Below are positions 1-7,387 of a stretch of DNA of 44,778 bases, one piece after another (the stretch's first letter is position 1; every line of letters starts with the position of its first letter). A model generated the notes under the pieces. That model was not told the origin of the DNA. It made no database searches and saw only the letters and a program-made list of their open reading frames with translations. A program made the translations under genes and the position numbers. The stretch comes from Bacillota bacterium (GTDB lineage: Bacteria; Bacillota; Desulfotomaculia; Desulfotomaculales; Pelotomaculaceae), in contig JAKPTB010000011.1 in assembly GCA_029555205.1 (NCBI GenBank), positions 1 through 44,778 of the forward strand, in the 5' to 3' direction.

Positions 1-1
1 C

Positions 2-145
2 GCCATTATTATGGGACAGGTCCTGACGGCAGGTCTTGTGGATCATTTTGGCCTCTTCGGTATGAACAAGATTCCTTTCTCAATTTATAACCTGCTGGGT
101 ACGGTTATGATGGCGGGGGGGGCCTGGCTGATCCTCAGACAATAA
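2..145 (+). CDS. YdcZ/DUF606-type DMT transporter, C-terminal fragment
   Basis: Only the last 47 codons are in the window; the gene begins upstream. The frame starting at base 2 reads through to TAA at 143-145 and gives two hydrophobic stretches separated by the short motif GLVDHFGLFGMNK, then a final helix ending WLILRQ. The 'DHFG-FG' turn followed by one last helix is typical of the C-terminus of the small DUF606 (YdcZ) membrane proteins of the drug/metabolite transporter superfamily. A hairpin with a T-run follows at 233-254. Substrate is unknown. The family call rests on a short tail, so it is moderately certain. Confidence 0.65.
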   Translation, partial: AIIMGQVLTAGLVDHFGLFGMNKIPFSIYNLLGTVMMAGGAWLILRQ

Positions 146-159
146 GATTATGAATTATA

Positions 160-216
160 ATTAAGAGGGCAGTGAGACTGGGACGGCTCCTGGAGACACC
201 TCAATGTCCTCTTAAT
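160..216. repeat. 9-bp perfect inverted repeat, long loop
   Basis: ATTAAGAGG at 160-168 is perfectly complementary to CCTCTTAAT at 208-216, with a 39-base loop containing CTCCTGGAG. It lies between the stop of the upstream transporter gene and its putative terminator. It could form an RNA hairpin in the 3' untranslated region. No function is recognised. Confidence 0.4.
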
Positions 217-232
217 CCTCTCAATACCCTTT

Positions 233-254
233 AGGCCGGGATAACCGGCTTTTT
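233..254 (+). terminator. Rho-independent terminator of the YdcZ-like gene
   Basis: GCCGG (235-239) and CCGGC (245-249) pair around a GATAA loop, and TTTTT follows at 250-254. It lies about 90 bases after the stop codon of the partial transporter gene. Confidence 0.7.
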
Positions 255-377
255 AGAAAGATCAACAAAGCCCACGGTCAGCCTGATCCAGGGACAAAAA
301 AATGAATTTCCTACTCCAGATCTAATTAACTGGTGAGCCGGGAACAGTGCCGGTTTTCCCGGCCCTGGTATAATAAA

Positions 378-515
378 TAATGGGTAATCTTGATATGTAT
401 TGTGTTGTAAATAATGGGCATTCGTGATATGTATAATAGTAACAAATTGCGATCGAAGAGAGCGTAACGAATCTCATACCTAAAGGTAATCGTAATCTGT
501 ATAATAGTAACAAAT
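378..515 (+). repeat. Three degenerate AT-rich direct repeats containing TATAAT
   Basis: Related units occur at about 378-400, 411-447 and 482-515. The last two share the exact 17-mer GTATAATAGTAACAAAT at 431-447 and 499-515, 68 bases apart. The first two share ATAATGGG followed by a TGATATGTAT block. Each of the last two contains TATAAT (432-437, 500-505), which could act as a -10 box, but no well-spaced -35 box is visible. They may be operator repeats for cstA or remnants of a dispersed repeat. Confidence 0.6.
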
Positions 516-552
516 GCCAGGAGAACTAACTGGTAATATTTTCTTTTTTAAA

Positions 553-606
553 CACCTGGTAATATAAAATATGCGTGAAAAGCATTTTTTTAACAGGTGC
601 TTTTTT
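553..606 (+). promoter_or_regulatory. Overlapping leader hairpins before cstA, possible attenuator
   Basis: AAAAGCA (578-584) can pair with TGCTTTT (598-604), which runs into a T tract and resembles a weak terminator. CACCTG (553-558) can pair with CAGGTG (594-599), and this right arm shares bases 598-599 with the first stem. The two structures are therefore at least partly exclusive, as in an attenuator. No known riboswitch consensus was recognised. Confidence 0.35.
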
Positions 607-655
607 ATATAAGAGCGAGGTGTTTTAAAAAGCCATAAAATAGCAGGAGGAAAAA

Positions 656-2485
656 ATGATTAACGCCATTTATCTGGTGCTGGGAGCGGCATTTATTTTT
701 ATACTTGCTTACCGTTATTATGGAGCTTTTATCGCAGCCAGAGTACTGGCTCTTGATGATAGCCGCCGGACCCCTGCTCACCGGCTTAAAGACGGGCGCG
801 ATTTTGTACCTACCAACAAGTTTATCGTGTTCGGCCATCACTTTGCTGCCATAGCAGGCGCCGGTCCTCTAATCGGTCCTGTACTCGCCGCTCAATTCGG
901 TTTTGCCCCCGGTTTCTTCTGGATCCTGGCGGGGGCGGTTTTAGCCGGCGCAGTGCATGATCTGGTGATCCTTTTTGCTTCTTTACGCCATAACGGCACT
1001 TCTTTGGCTGAGATTGCCCGTGCTGAAGTCAGTCAGTTGACAGGTTTCATAGCAGCACTGGCAAAACTGTTTATCATCGTCATTGCTCTGGCCGGATTTG
1101 CTATAGTTGTGGTCGCCGCGTTGCAAAACAATGTCTGGGGAACTTTTTCCATTGCTTTTACCATCCCCGCTGCCATCCTGATCGGGCTGTACATACATTA
1201 CCTGAGACCGGGGAAAGTCTTTGAAGCTTCTATCATCGGATTTGTTCTGGTCGTTGCAGGTGTGTTGTTAGGCCCGTATGTCAGGGAATCAGGCCTGGCT
1301 ACCTGGTTTATGTTCAGTGAGACCCAAATTAAATTGCTCCTGCCGGCTTATGGTTTTATAGCTTCGGTTCTGCCGGTATGGCTGCTGCTCTGTCCCCGTG
1401 ACTACCTCTCATCTTTCCTTAAAATCGGTATGATCTTACTTCTGGCCGCCGGGGTAATCTTCCTGGCTCCAAATATTCAGATGCCTGCTGTAACTCCTTT
1501 TATCCACGGCGGTGGTCCTAACGTAAATGGACCCCTATGGCCCTTTCTCTTCATCACCATTGCCTGCGGCGCCATTTCCGGCTTTCACTCACTCATCTCC
1601 TCCGGTGTAACCCCAAAAATCATCAACGCCGAGAAGGATCTCCGGCTGATCGGATACGGAGCTATGGTGATGGAAGGGTTTGTCGCCATGATCGCACTGA
1701 TTGCCGCCTGTGTGCTGATGCCCGGTGATTATTTCGCCATCAACTCTACGGCCGAAGTATTCCGGGAACTGGAAGCCACCGGCAATCCTTTATTCCAGAC
1801 GGTCAACCTGGAGGAGCTCAGTGCCATGGTCCAGCTGGATCTGGCAGGCCGGCCGGGAGGGGCTGTTTCCCTGGCTGCCGGCATGACCAATATCCTTGCG
1901 GCGCTGCCCTTTTTAAAAGGAGCCATGGCTTTCCTTTTCCAATTCTGCATTCTCTTTGAGGCCCTTTTTATTTTGACCGCAATCGACACCGGCACGCGGG
2001 TAGCCCGCTATATGCTTCAGGATATGCTGGGGCACTTCTATGCGCCAATGAAAAAGCTTAACTGGCTCCCGGGCACAATTTTTTGCTCCCTGATTATTTC
2101 TCTTTCCTGGGGCTACCTGATATATGGCGGGACGATATCCACCATCTGGCCTGTTTTCGGTGTCTCCAATCAATTACTGGCCACGATGGCCCTGGCCATT
2201 GGCACATCCTTCATCCTGCGCCGGACCAAAAAACTCTCCTACGCCCTGATCACGCTCTTGCCCATGGCCTTTGTGGGAGTGACAGCCGTAACAGCCGGGA
2301 TCATGTCGGTTTTCAACACCCATATACCCGGGGGAATGTTTCTGAATGCAGCGCTGATTGTGATCTTGATTATATTGATCCTGGGGATCATCATTGATTC
2401 AATGCGTTCCTGGGTCAGATACCTCAGCCCCTCCTTTCCGGTTTATGTAGATCCGGTTGACAGTTGTCAGAGGGAAGTTTCTTAA
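656..2485 (+). CDS. cstA: CstA-family carbon starvation transporter
   Basis: This 609-residue polytopic membrane protein belongs to the CstA/BtsT family, whose characterised members take up pyruvate or peptides during carbon limitation. Near residues 60-80 it carries the family signature GHHFAAIAGAGPLIGPV, followed by many hydrophobic segments across the whole length. It is shorter than E. coli CstA (about 700 residues) but within the range of Firmicute members. ATG at 656 follows AGGAGG at 645-650 with 5-base spacing. It is monocistronic here: the next gene is on the opposite strand. The long upstream region with repeats and overlapping hairpins suggests leader-level regulation, which is inference. 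No adjacent LytTR-type two-component system, a frequent partner of pyruvate-responsive relatives, is visible. The substrate is not determined by the sequence. Confidence 0.9.
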   Translation: MINAIYLVLGAAFIFILAYRYYGAFIAARVLALDDSRRTPAHRLKDGRDFVPTNKFIVFGHHFAAIAGAGPLIGPVLAAQFGFAPGFFWILAGAVLAGAVHDLVILFASLRHNGTSLAEIARAEVSQLTGFIAALAKLFIIVIALAGFAIVVVAALQNNVWGTFSIAFTIPAAILIGLYIHYLRPGKVFEASIIGFVLVVAGVLLGPYVRESGLATWFMFSETQIKLLLPAYGFIASVLPVWLLLCPRDYLSSFLKIGMILLLAAGVIFLAPNIQMPAVTPFIHGGGPNVNGPLWPFLFITIACGAISGFHSLISSGVTPKIINAEKDLRLIGYGAMVMEGFVAMIALIAACVLMPGDYFAINSTAEVFRELEATGNPLFQTVNLEELSAMVQLDLAGRPGGAVSLAAGMTNILAALPFLKGAMAFLFQFCILFEALFILTAIDTGTRVARYMLQDMLGHFYAPMKKLNWLPGTIFCSLIISLSWGYLIYGGTISTIWPVFGVSNQLLATMALAIGTSFILRRTKKLSYALITLLPMAFVGVTAVTAGIMSVFNTHIPGGMFLNAALIVILIILILGIIIDSMRSWVRYLSPSFPVYVDPVDSCQREVS

Positions 2486-2537
2486 AGAGGTCAAGCGGAA
2501 ATACCGGCGTAGTTGGATGGATGGTTTGTTCACTGCC

Positions 2538-3257
2538 TTAAACAATAAAACCAAGGCTTAGGATTAAAAGGAAACCGGCCAGCATGCCCAGGTGGGCCAG
2601 GGGCTTGCTGCCCCGGCGTGATTCCGGGGCCAGTTCTCCCAGCACGATGTAGGTCATGGCGCCGGCGGCAAAGGCCAGAAGTAAGCCGATAAAAGTGCGG
2701 GAAGCTTCCACCAGAACCAGTCCGATGAAAGTGCCCAGAGGGGTAACCAGACTGATCAGCATATTGATTGCCAGCACCCGTGCTGCGCTGCAACCGCCGT
2801 ACCTTAAGGGAGCGGCGGTTGCCATTCCCTCGGGAATATTGTGGAGGCCGATGGCGATGACCAAAATGGGCCCCAGCTTTTCCGCAGCGGCGAAGCCCGC
2901 GGCAATGGCAAAGCCCTCCGGAAGGTCATGCAGGGCTATACCCAGGGCGATCAAATAGCCCATCTTCAGGTAATCCCTGCCCGGCCGGGCAGCCGGCGCC
3001 AAAGGATGCAGGAGCAGGTCCAGGGCGGCCATCAGGAGGGTGCCTCCCAGGAACCCCTTGAGAGCCAGCAGGGGGTTTCCGTACTCCAGGGAAGAGGGGA
3101 GCAGGTCGCAGAGGATAACTGCAAACATAATGCCCGAAGCAAGTCCCAGCATGAGGGAGAGGGCGCCGGGGCGCAGGCTGCCGCAGGCGATCACCAGCAG
3201 CGCTCCCAGGCATGTTCCCAGTCCGGCGATTAACCCCAGCAGGATAATACTTCCCAA
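2538..3257 (-). CDS. ZIP-family metal transporter (ZupT-like)
   Basis: The 239-residue protein has about eight hydrophobic segments and the two signatures of ZIP divalent-metal transporters, HDLPEG near residue 110 and HNIPEG near residue 139, whose His and Glu residues form the binuclear metal site in characterised family members. It probably imports Zn2+ or a related divalent cation across the cytoplasmic membrane. The start is taken as TTG (complement of 3255-3257), preceded by a GGGTGG-like ribosome binding site; no in-frame ATG nearby fits the first helix as well. It converges with cstA (52-base gap). No metal-regulator gene or obvious operator is next to it. The family is clear, the metal is not. 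Confidence 0.88.
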   Translation of the reverse strand: MGSIILLGLIAGLGTCLGALLVIACGSLRPGALSLMLGLASGIMFAVILCDLLPSSLEYGNPLLALKGFLGGTLLMAALDLLLHPLAPAARPGRDYLKMGYLIALGIALHDLPEGFAIAAGFAAAEKLGPILVIAIGLHNIPEGMATAAPLRYGGCSAARVLAINMLISLVTPLGTFIGLVLVEASRTFIGLLLAFAAGAMTYIVLGELAPESRRGSKPLAHLGMLAGFLLILSLGFIV

Positions 3258-3373
3258 TGTTCCACCCGCCTTTAACCGCTGTGTCTTAATCGATCTTATT
3301 AGACGGGGGGGAAGGGTAGACCAAAAAGATGATTTAAGGCGGGTGTCCGGGTTATTCTTAACTCCGGGAGGCC

Positions 3374-3955
3374 TTAGGGAATGATAATGCTCTGTCCGGG
3401 ATAGATCAGGTCCGGGTTGGACAGGCGGTTGGCCTGAATGATGGCCTCCAGGTTAACCTTGTACTTTTCGGCAATTTTCCACAGGCTTTCACCGGGCTGG
3501 ACAGTGTGTTTACGGGACCCGTCCTGGGGGCCGGCCGGGAGCTTTTTCAGTTTTGGAGCCGGGTTGTTTTGCCGGGCAACTTCGCCCTTGCCGGAGATGA
3601 TTTCCACCGGGGTTCCGATGGATACCCTGGGAAAAAGCTCTTCAACGTCATGGTTATACATGCGGATACAACCGTTGGAAACATAACCACCAATGGACGA
3701 AGGGTTGTTCGTCCCGTGGATGCCGTAGTTTCCATGGGGGATAGATAATCCCATCCAGCGTGTTCCCAGAACGCCTCCGGGATTGATAATTTTGACGACA
3801 ACTTTAAACTTGCCCGTAGGCGTCGGTGTTGATGGTTTCCCTACACCGACGGGATATGTCCGGACAGTCTTGTTTCCCTCCAGATGAGAAAGCTGCCGGG
3901 TGGTAAGGTTGATTAACAGATAACTGCCGTAGGCGCGCGTCATTGCCTCTGCCAT
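3374..3955 (-). CDS. L,D-transpeptidase (YkuD) with C-terminal LysM
   Basis: This is a predicted peptidoglycan L,D-transpeptidase. The YkuD domain spans about residues 9-120, with His80 in the IHGTN motif and Cys96 in SNGCIRM, which are the catalytic pair. A LysM peptidoglycan-binding motif follows at about residues 148-193 (HTVQPGESLWKIAEKY). A frame opens earlier with ATG at 3970, but AAGGAGG lies between that ATG and the ATG at 3955, exactly where a ribosome binding site for the latter should be, so I use 3955 (193 residues). No signal peptide is visible. Small YkuD-LysM proteins of this type in spore formers are often associated with the spore, but that role is inference. It is divergent from the next gene. 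Confidence 0.92.
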   Translation of the reverse strand: MAEAMTRAYGSYLLINLTTRQLSHLEGNKTVRTYPVGVGKPSTPTPTGKFKVVVKIINPGGVLGTRWMGLSIPHGNYGIHGTNNPSSIGGYVSNGCIRMYNHDVEELFPRVSIGTPVEIISGKGEVARQNNPAPKLKKLPAGPQDGSRKHTVQPGESLWKIAEKYKVNLEAIIQANRLSNPDLIYPGQSIIIP

Positions 3956-4100
3956 GTCAGCCTCCTTCATAAATTTTAGAAAGGGTTCCCCTTTAGTTTA
4001 TGAGCTTGCTTCTTAAAAAGAGCCCTGATTAACATTTGTATGTTTTTCCTTATTCAGGTTAATAATATTTTATAAAGGCTTGAATAGCGGGGGATTGCTG

Positions 4101-4562
4101 ATGTCCTGGCCCGGCCGGAAAAATCTCCGGGATAGCTTTTTTTCCAGGGTTGAAAAAAAAGTGCAGGAATCTATCTATAATTCTAAAATTCAGGAGCAGC
4201 GGAAGGATCCTGTGCCGGGCCTGGCCGGCTTAAAGGATATGGCTTTAGAGGCAGCCTCAAGGGCCGGGTACAGGGTGGTCAACGCGGACGGGCGGCGGTT
4301 TAGGAACAGTCCCGGCGAACAAGACGGGATCGTTATTTATTACAGTTCCGCTTCCGATAATATGCTGGTCAGGCGGCACCTGGGAGCGGGCGGCCTGGCT
4401 GTTTTTGTGCGGGACGGAAAGATCCTGGCTGCCAGCGGCTGTGGCGTCAGGATTATTGCAGATGCAGGCTGCGGTGGCCCGGCGGACTTGAGTGAACTGG
4501 ATGACGCCCTGGCGGCGGCGGCAGGTCTCCTAGCCCTGGGAATTTTACCTTTAAGAGAGTAG
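4101..4562 (+). CDS. Orphan domain resembling the Mur-ligase part of cyanophycin synthetase
   Basis: The 153-residue product is probably cytosolic (no signal peptide). Its middle, from VVNADG through the IVIYYSSASDN stretch to GAGGLAVFVRDGKIL, follows the pattern found after the ATP-binding part of the Mur-ligase-like domain of cyanophycin synthetases (N-A-D-D, then a VIYFS-like strand, then H-x-x-x-G-G-x-A-V-F-V-x-D-G). The N-terminal ATP-grasp region and the GTNGKTT P-loop are absent, and NADD is NADG, so it should not ligate anything alone. The C-terminal 35 residues are Ala/Leu-rich. The start could also be TTG at 4080; ATG 4101 follows GGGGGA with good spacing. The relationship is pattern recognition from memory and the function is unknown. 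Confidence 0.6.
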   Translation: MSWPGRKNLRDSFFSRVEKKVQESIYNSKIQEQRKDPVPGLAGLKDMALEAASRAGYRVVNADGRRFRNSPGEQDGIVIYYSSASDNMLVRRHLGAGGLAVFVRDGKILAASGCGVRIIADAGCGGPADLSELDDALAAAAGLLALGILPLRE

Positions 4563-4712
4563 TTTAAGCGGCCTGGCTGATCATAAAAACAGGGATACTG
4601 GAAAGGAAAGATGGAATAGTGCGGGGAAATAAATAATCCCTCGCTTTTCTTTTTTAGAGGAATTTTTATCTTGAGCGGCAAACTATAACGGAAAAGGCGG
4701 TGGCTGGTTGAC

Positions 4713-5573
4713 GTGGCAATGATAGTCAAAGCCCGGGCAAAGATCAATTTAGCGTTGGATGTGTTTGAAAAAAGGCCGGACGGTTATCACGAAGTGGAGA
4801 TGGTGATGCAGAGCATTGAGCTCCACGACTGCCTGGAGTTTACTCCCGTTCCTGAAGGGATAACCATTCTGGTGGAAAACGGGGACGTCCCGGCCGGCGA
4901 GGACAATCTGGTCCACCGGGCGGCCAAATCTATCAGCACTTACGGCGGGGTCCGGACCGGAGTTGAGATTCGCCTCAAGAAAGCCATCCCTGTGGCCGCC
5001 GGCCTGGGCGGCGGGTCGACGGATGCCGCGGTTACCCTGGCAGCTTTAAATAAAATCTGGGGACTTGGACTTACACTGCGGGAATTGATGCTGCTGGGAG
5101 AGCAACTGGGCTCCGATGTGCCCTTCTGCCTTATGGAAGGAACAGCCCTGGCCCGGGGCAGGGGTGAAAAGCTGGAAAGTCTCCCGCCCTGTCCTCCCCT
5201 GGGTTTGGTTCTGGTGAAGCCCCCCTTTGGCGTTTCGACAGCCTCGGTCTACCGTGCCTATGCACCCGGCAAGCTGGAAAAAAAGCCGCATTGCAGGAAT
5301 ATGGTAGAAGCAATCGAAAGCAGGGACCCCGGCGCCATAGCCCGGTGCCTGTATAATGCCCTGGAGCCGGTCACCTTTGCCATGCACCCGGAGGTAGCTG
5401 CAATTAAGGAAAAGCTTTTGGAGGCAGGAGCCCTGGGCGTTCTGATGAGCGGCAGCGGTCCCACCGTTTTCGGTTTGACCGGGAATTTGCAGGATGCCCG
5501 TACCGTGGCGGGCCGTTATCAAAAACTTGGCGGGGAGCAGGTACTGATTAGCCAGATCTGGAATTCAGCTTGA
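4713..5573 (+). CDS. ispE: 4-diphosphocytidyl-2-C-methyl-D-erythritol kinase
   Basis: IspE phosphorylates CDP-methylerythritol with ATP in the MEP pathway of isoprenoid precursor synthesis. This 286-residue GHMP kinase shows the substrate-side motif KARAKINLALDV at the start, the glycine-rich ATP loop PVAAGLGGGSTDAAV near residue 93, GSDVPFCL, and the C-terminal MSGSGPTVFGL loop. GTG at 4713 is chosen because AAGGCGGTGG sits about 9 bases before it; ATG 4719 is an alternative two codons in. In Bacillus ispE heads the same neighbourhood (ispE-purR-yabJ-spoVG-glmU-prs), which supports the call. It is followed within 90 bases by a GntR regulator in the same direction, so co-transcription is plausible. 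Confidence 0.96.
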   Translation: MAMIVKARAKINLALDVFEKRPDGYHEVEMVMQSIELHDCLEFTPVPEGITILVENGDVPAGEDNLVHRAAKSISTYGGVRTGVEIRLKKAIPVAAGLGGGSTDAAVTLAALNKIWGLGLTLRELMLLGEQLGSDVPFCLMEGTALARGRGEKLESLPPCPPLGLVLVKPPFGVSTASVYRAYAPGKLEKKPHCRNMVEAIESRDPGAIARCLYNALEPVTFAMHPEVAAIKEKLLEAGALGVLMSGSGPTVFGLTGNLQDARTVAGRYQKLGGEQVLISQIWNSA

Positions 5574-5663
5574 AAATGAACATTCTTGCGCTTAGCTGCG
5601 AGCAGCGTTAAAATAATAATGGAACTTTATTGTAACAGGGTTAAAAATAAAGGGGGGACTGAG

Positions 5664-6344
5664 ATGGAGCACCCCAGACTGGTGCCGATTAAACTTGATA
5701 ATTACAAGCCCCTGCGGGAAATGGTTTTTGAGTCCCTCCGGGAAGCTATTATCCTGGGCCGGCTTAAACCGGGAGAGCGCTTGATGGAAATTCAGCTGGC
5801 GGAAGAAATGGGTGTCAGCCGGACTCCGGTACGGGAGGCCATCCGCAAGCTCGAACTGGAAGGTTTTGTGGTCATGGTACCCCGCAAGGGAGCCTATGTG
5901 GCCGGTATCTCCGTTAAGGATATTGTTGATGTTTTTGAGGTCAGGGCGGCCCTGGAAGGCCTTGCCGCCGCGCTGGCGGCGGAGCGGATCACCAGCGAGG
6001 AGATGGACCAGCTGGAAATGTCCCTCCTGAAAATTAATGCCAATGCAGATGATGACCTTGACGTGATTGTCGAGGGAGATTCCTCCTTCCACAATCTGGT
6101 TTACCAGGCCTCCCGCAACCAGCGGCTGGTCCAGATCATTACCCACCTGCAGGAACAGATCCACCGTTTCAGGATGACCTCGTTATCCCAACCGGGCCGG
6201 ACCAAAGTTGCCCTTGAAGAGCACAAAAAAATTGTAGAGGCAATTTCGGACCGTAATGTGGAATTGGCCCAGGCCCTGGCCACCGAACATATTGAGAACG
6301 CGGAACAGAGTCTATTGAATGCCCTCAGAGAGGAAGAATCTTGA
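5664..6344 (+). CDS. GntR-family transcriptional regulator, FCD subfamily
   Basis: This 226-residue regulator has an N-terminal winged helix (about residues 10-80) with the GntR signature LAEEMGVSRTPVREAIRKLE, then an all-helical FCD ligand domain (about 85-215). The FCD metal/ligand residues are plausible in the D-x-x-FH segment (SSFHNLVYQAS) and the later H residues. The frame is open from TTG at 5586, but AAAGGGGGG precedes ATG 5664 and gives the normal family length. It sits directly after ispE, where Bacillus carries purR, and its stop overlaps the next gene's start. FCD regulators usually sense organic acids or sugar acids; the ligand and operator here are unknown. Confidence 0.9.
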   Translation: MEHPRLVPIKLDNYKPLREMVFESLREAIILGRLKPGERLMEIQLAEEMGVSRTPVREAIRKLELEGFVVMVPRKGAYVAGISVKDIVDVFEVRAALEGLAAALAAERITSEEMDQLEMSLLKINANADDDLDVIVEGDSSFHNLVYQASRNQRLVQIITHLQEQIHRFRMTSLSQPGRTKVALEEHKKIVEAISDRNVELAQALATEHIENAEQSLLNALREEES

Positions 6345-7102
6345 TGGTAGACGCCGTTGTTTTGGCCGGGAGCAGAAACGACGGCCCGCTGAAGGACTGC
6401 AGTTCCGTCCGTTATGAGGCCTTAATACCGGTTGGCTCAAAAATAATGGTTGAATATGTTGTGGAGGCGCTCTTGCAAGCCCGCGGGATCAGGCGGGTGC
6501 TGGTCATCGGGCCCGCCACGGATTTAACCCCGCTACTGGCGGGCGAAAGGGTATCTGTGGCGGAATCAGCCGGAGGGATCATGGAAAATATTGAGGTGGG
6601 CTTGAAGCACCTGGCCGGGGAGCGGAGGGTCCTGCTGGTGACTTCTGACATTCCCATGCTTACACCCCGGGCTGTTGAAAACTTTCTGGAATTGTGCGGA
6701 GATATGTCGGGCGATTTATATTACCCCATCATATCCAAAGATGAAGTGGAAATAAAGTATCCCTCTACCAGGCGCACATACGTGAGCTTGAAGGAAGGTG
6801 TTTTTACCGGGGGGAACATGTTTTTATTAAACCCTGATGTTTTTCAGAAATGCCTTGAAAACGGCCAAAAAATCATCCGCCTGCGGAAAAGCCCCCTGGG
6901 TTTGTGCCGCCTTTTGGGTGTGGGTTTCGTCATCAAATTCCTCCTGCGCTCGCTGACCCTGGCCGAGGCGGAAAGAAAGGTCTGCCAGCTGCTGGGCATG
7001 ATTAAAGGGGTTGTGGTGGTCTCAAAATATCCGGAGGTGGGCGTTGATATCGATAAACCCAAAGACCTGGAACTGGCCTGTAAAGCCATGGGTTTCCGCT
7101 AA
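6344..7102 (+). CDS. MobA-like nucleotidyltransferase of unknown substrate
   Basis: The 252-residue protein has a Rossmann-like nucleotidyltransferase fold. It opens with VDAVVLAGSRND, a variant of the LAGG nucleotide-binding loop, and continues with VLLVTSDIPMLTP, where the acidic residue near position 106 is expected to bind the metal. It should transfer a nucleotidyl group to a phosphorylated sugar, alcohol or cofactor, but the acceptor cannot be read from the sequence. ATG 6344 overlaps the TGA of the GntR gene (TGATG), so the two are probably translationally coupled. The classical GGxSxRMGxxK loop is weakened here (SRNDGPLKD), so activity may be altered. A hairpin terminator follows at 7135-7166. 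Confidence 0.75.
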   Translation: MVDAVVLAGSRNDGPLKDCSSVRYEALIPVGSKIMVEYVVEALLQARGIRRVLVIGPATDLTPLLAGERVSVAESAGGIMENIEVGLKHLAGERRVLLVTSDIPMLTPRAVENFLELCGDMSGDLYYPIISKDEVEIKYPSTRRTYVSLKEGVFTGGNMFLLNPDVFQKCLENGQKIIRLRKSPLGLCRLLGVGFVIKFLLRSLTLAEAERKVCQLLGMIKGVVVVSKYPEVGVDIDKPKDLELACKAMGFR

Positions 7103-7134
7103 GAGCCGAAAATATGACTTGGAGAATTTGTTAC

Positions 7135-7166
7135 GTCCCGGGGAATCCTTTAACCGGGGCTTTTTT
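7135..7166 (+). terminator. Rho-independent terminator after nucleotidyltransferase
   Basis: GTCCCGG (7135-7141) pairs with CCGGGGC (7154-7160) over seven base pairs including one T-G wobble, with a 12-base loop, followed by TTTTTT at 7161-7166. It likely ends an ispE-gntR-nucleotidyltransferase transcript. Confidence 0.75.
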
Positions 7167-7387
7167 GTTGTTAAATATGGCTGATAAAACACAGTCCGGT
7201 TGGTAGTCCGGATGCATCCACCGGTGTTACCGGCGCCGTAGCCTTCCTCCGGGATGTCAGTCGTTCCCTTTAAATATAATCTTGGTTTAATCCTGGTTTA
7301 GTTTTAACCTCCCCCCAGGAGAAATTTGTTCTCCAGTGACAGGGCCGGGCCTTCCGGCATAACCTGTAGAAAAACCGGGGGTGGAAC

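Larger units (their letters stand above)
146..655. other. Repeat-rich 510-bp gap upstream of cstA
   Basis: No convincing gene is present. The gap holds the inverted repeat at 160-216, the terminator at 233-254, a GC-rich hairpin at 337-363 (GCCGGGAA/TTCCCGGC, 11-base loop), the AT-rich direct repeats at 378-515 and a leader hairpin just before cstA at 553-606. A 63-codon minus-strand frame across 322-513 has no visible family features and covers the repeats, so I do not call it. Confidence 0.6.

Noticed and set aside
322-513. 63-codon minus-strand frame in the gap before cstA
   Set aside because: It spans the AT-rich repeats, has no clear ribosome binding site and shows no family features.
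2083-2397. Apparent second gene overlapping the end of cstA
   Set aside because: It is an out-of-frame shadow; the cstA frame continues intact with membrane-helix composition to 2485.
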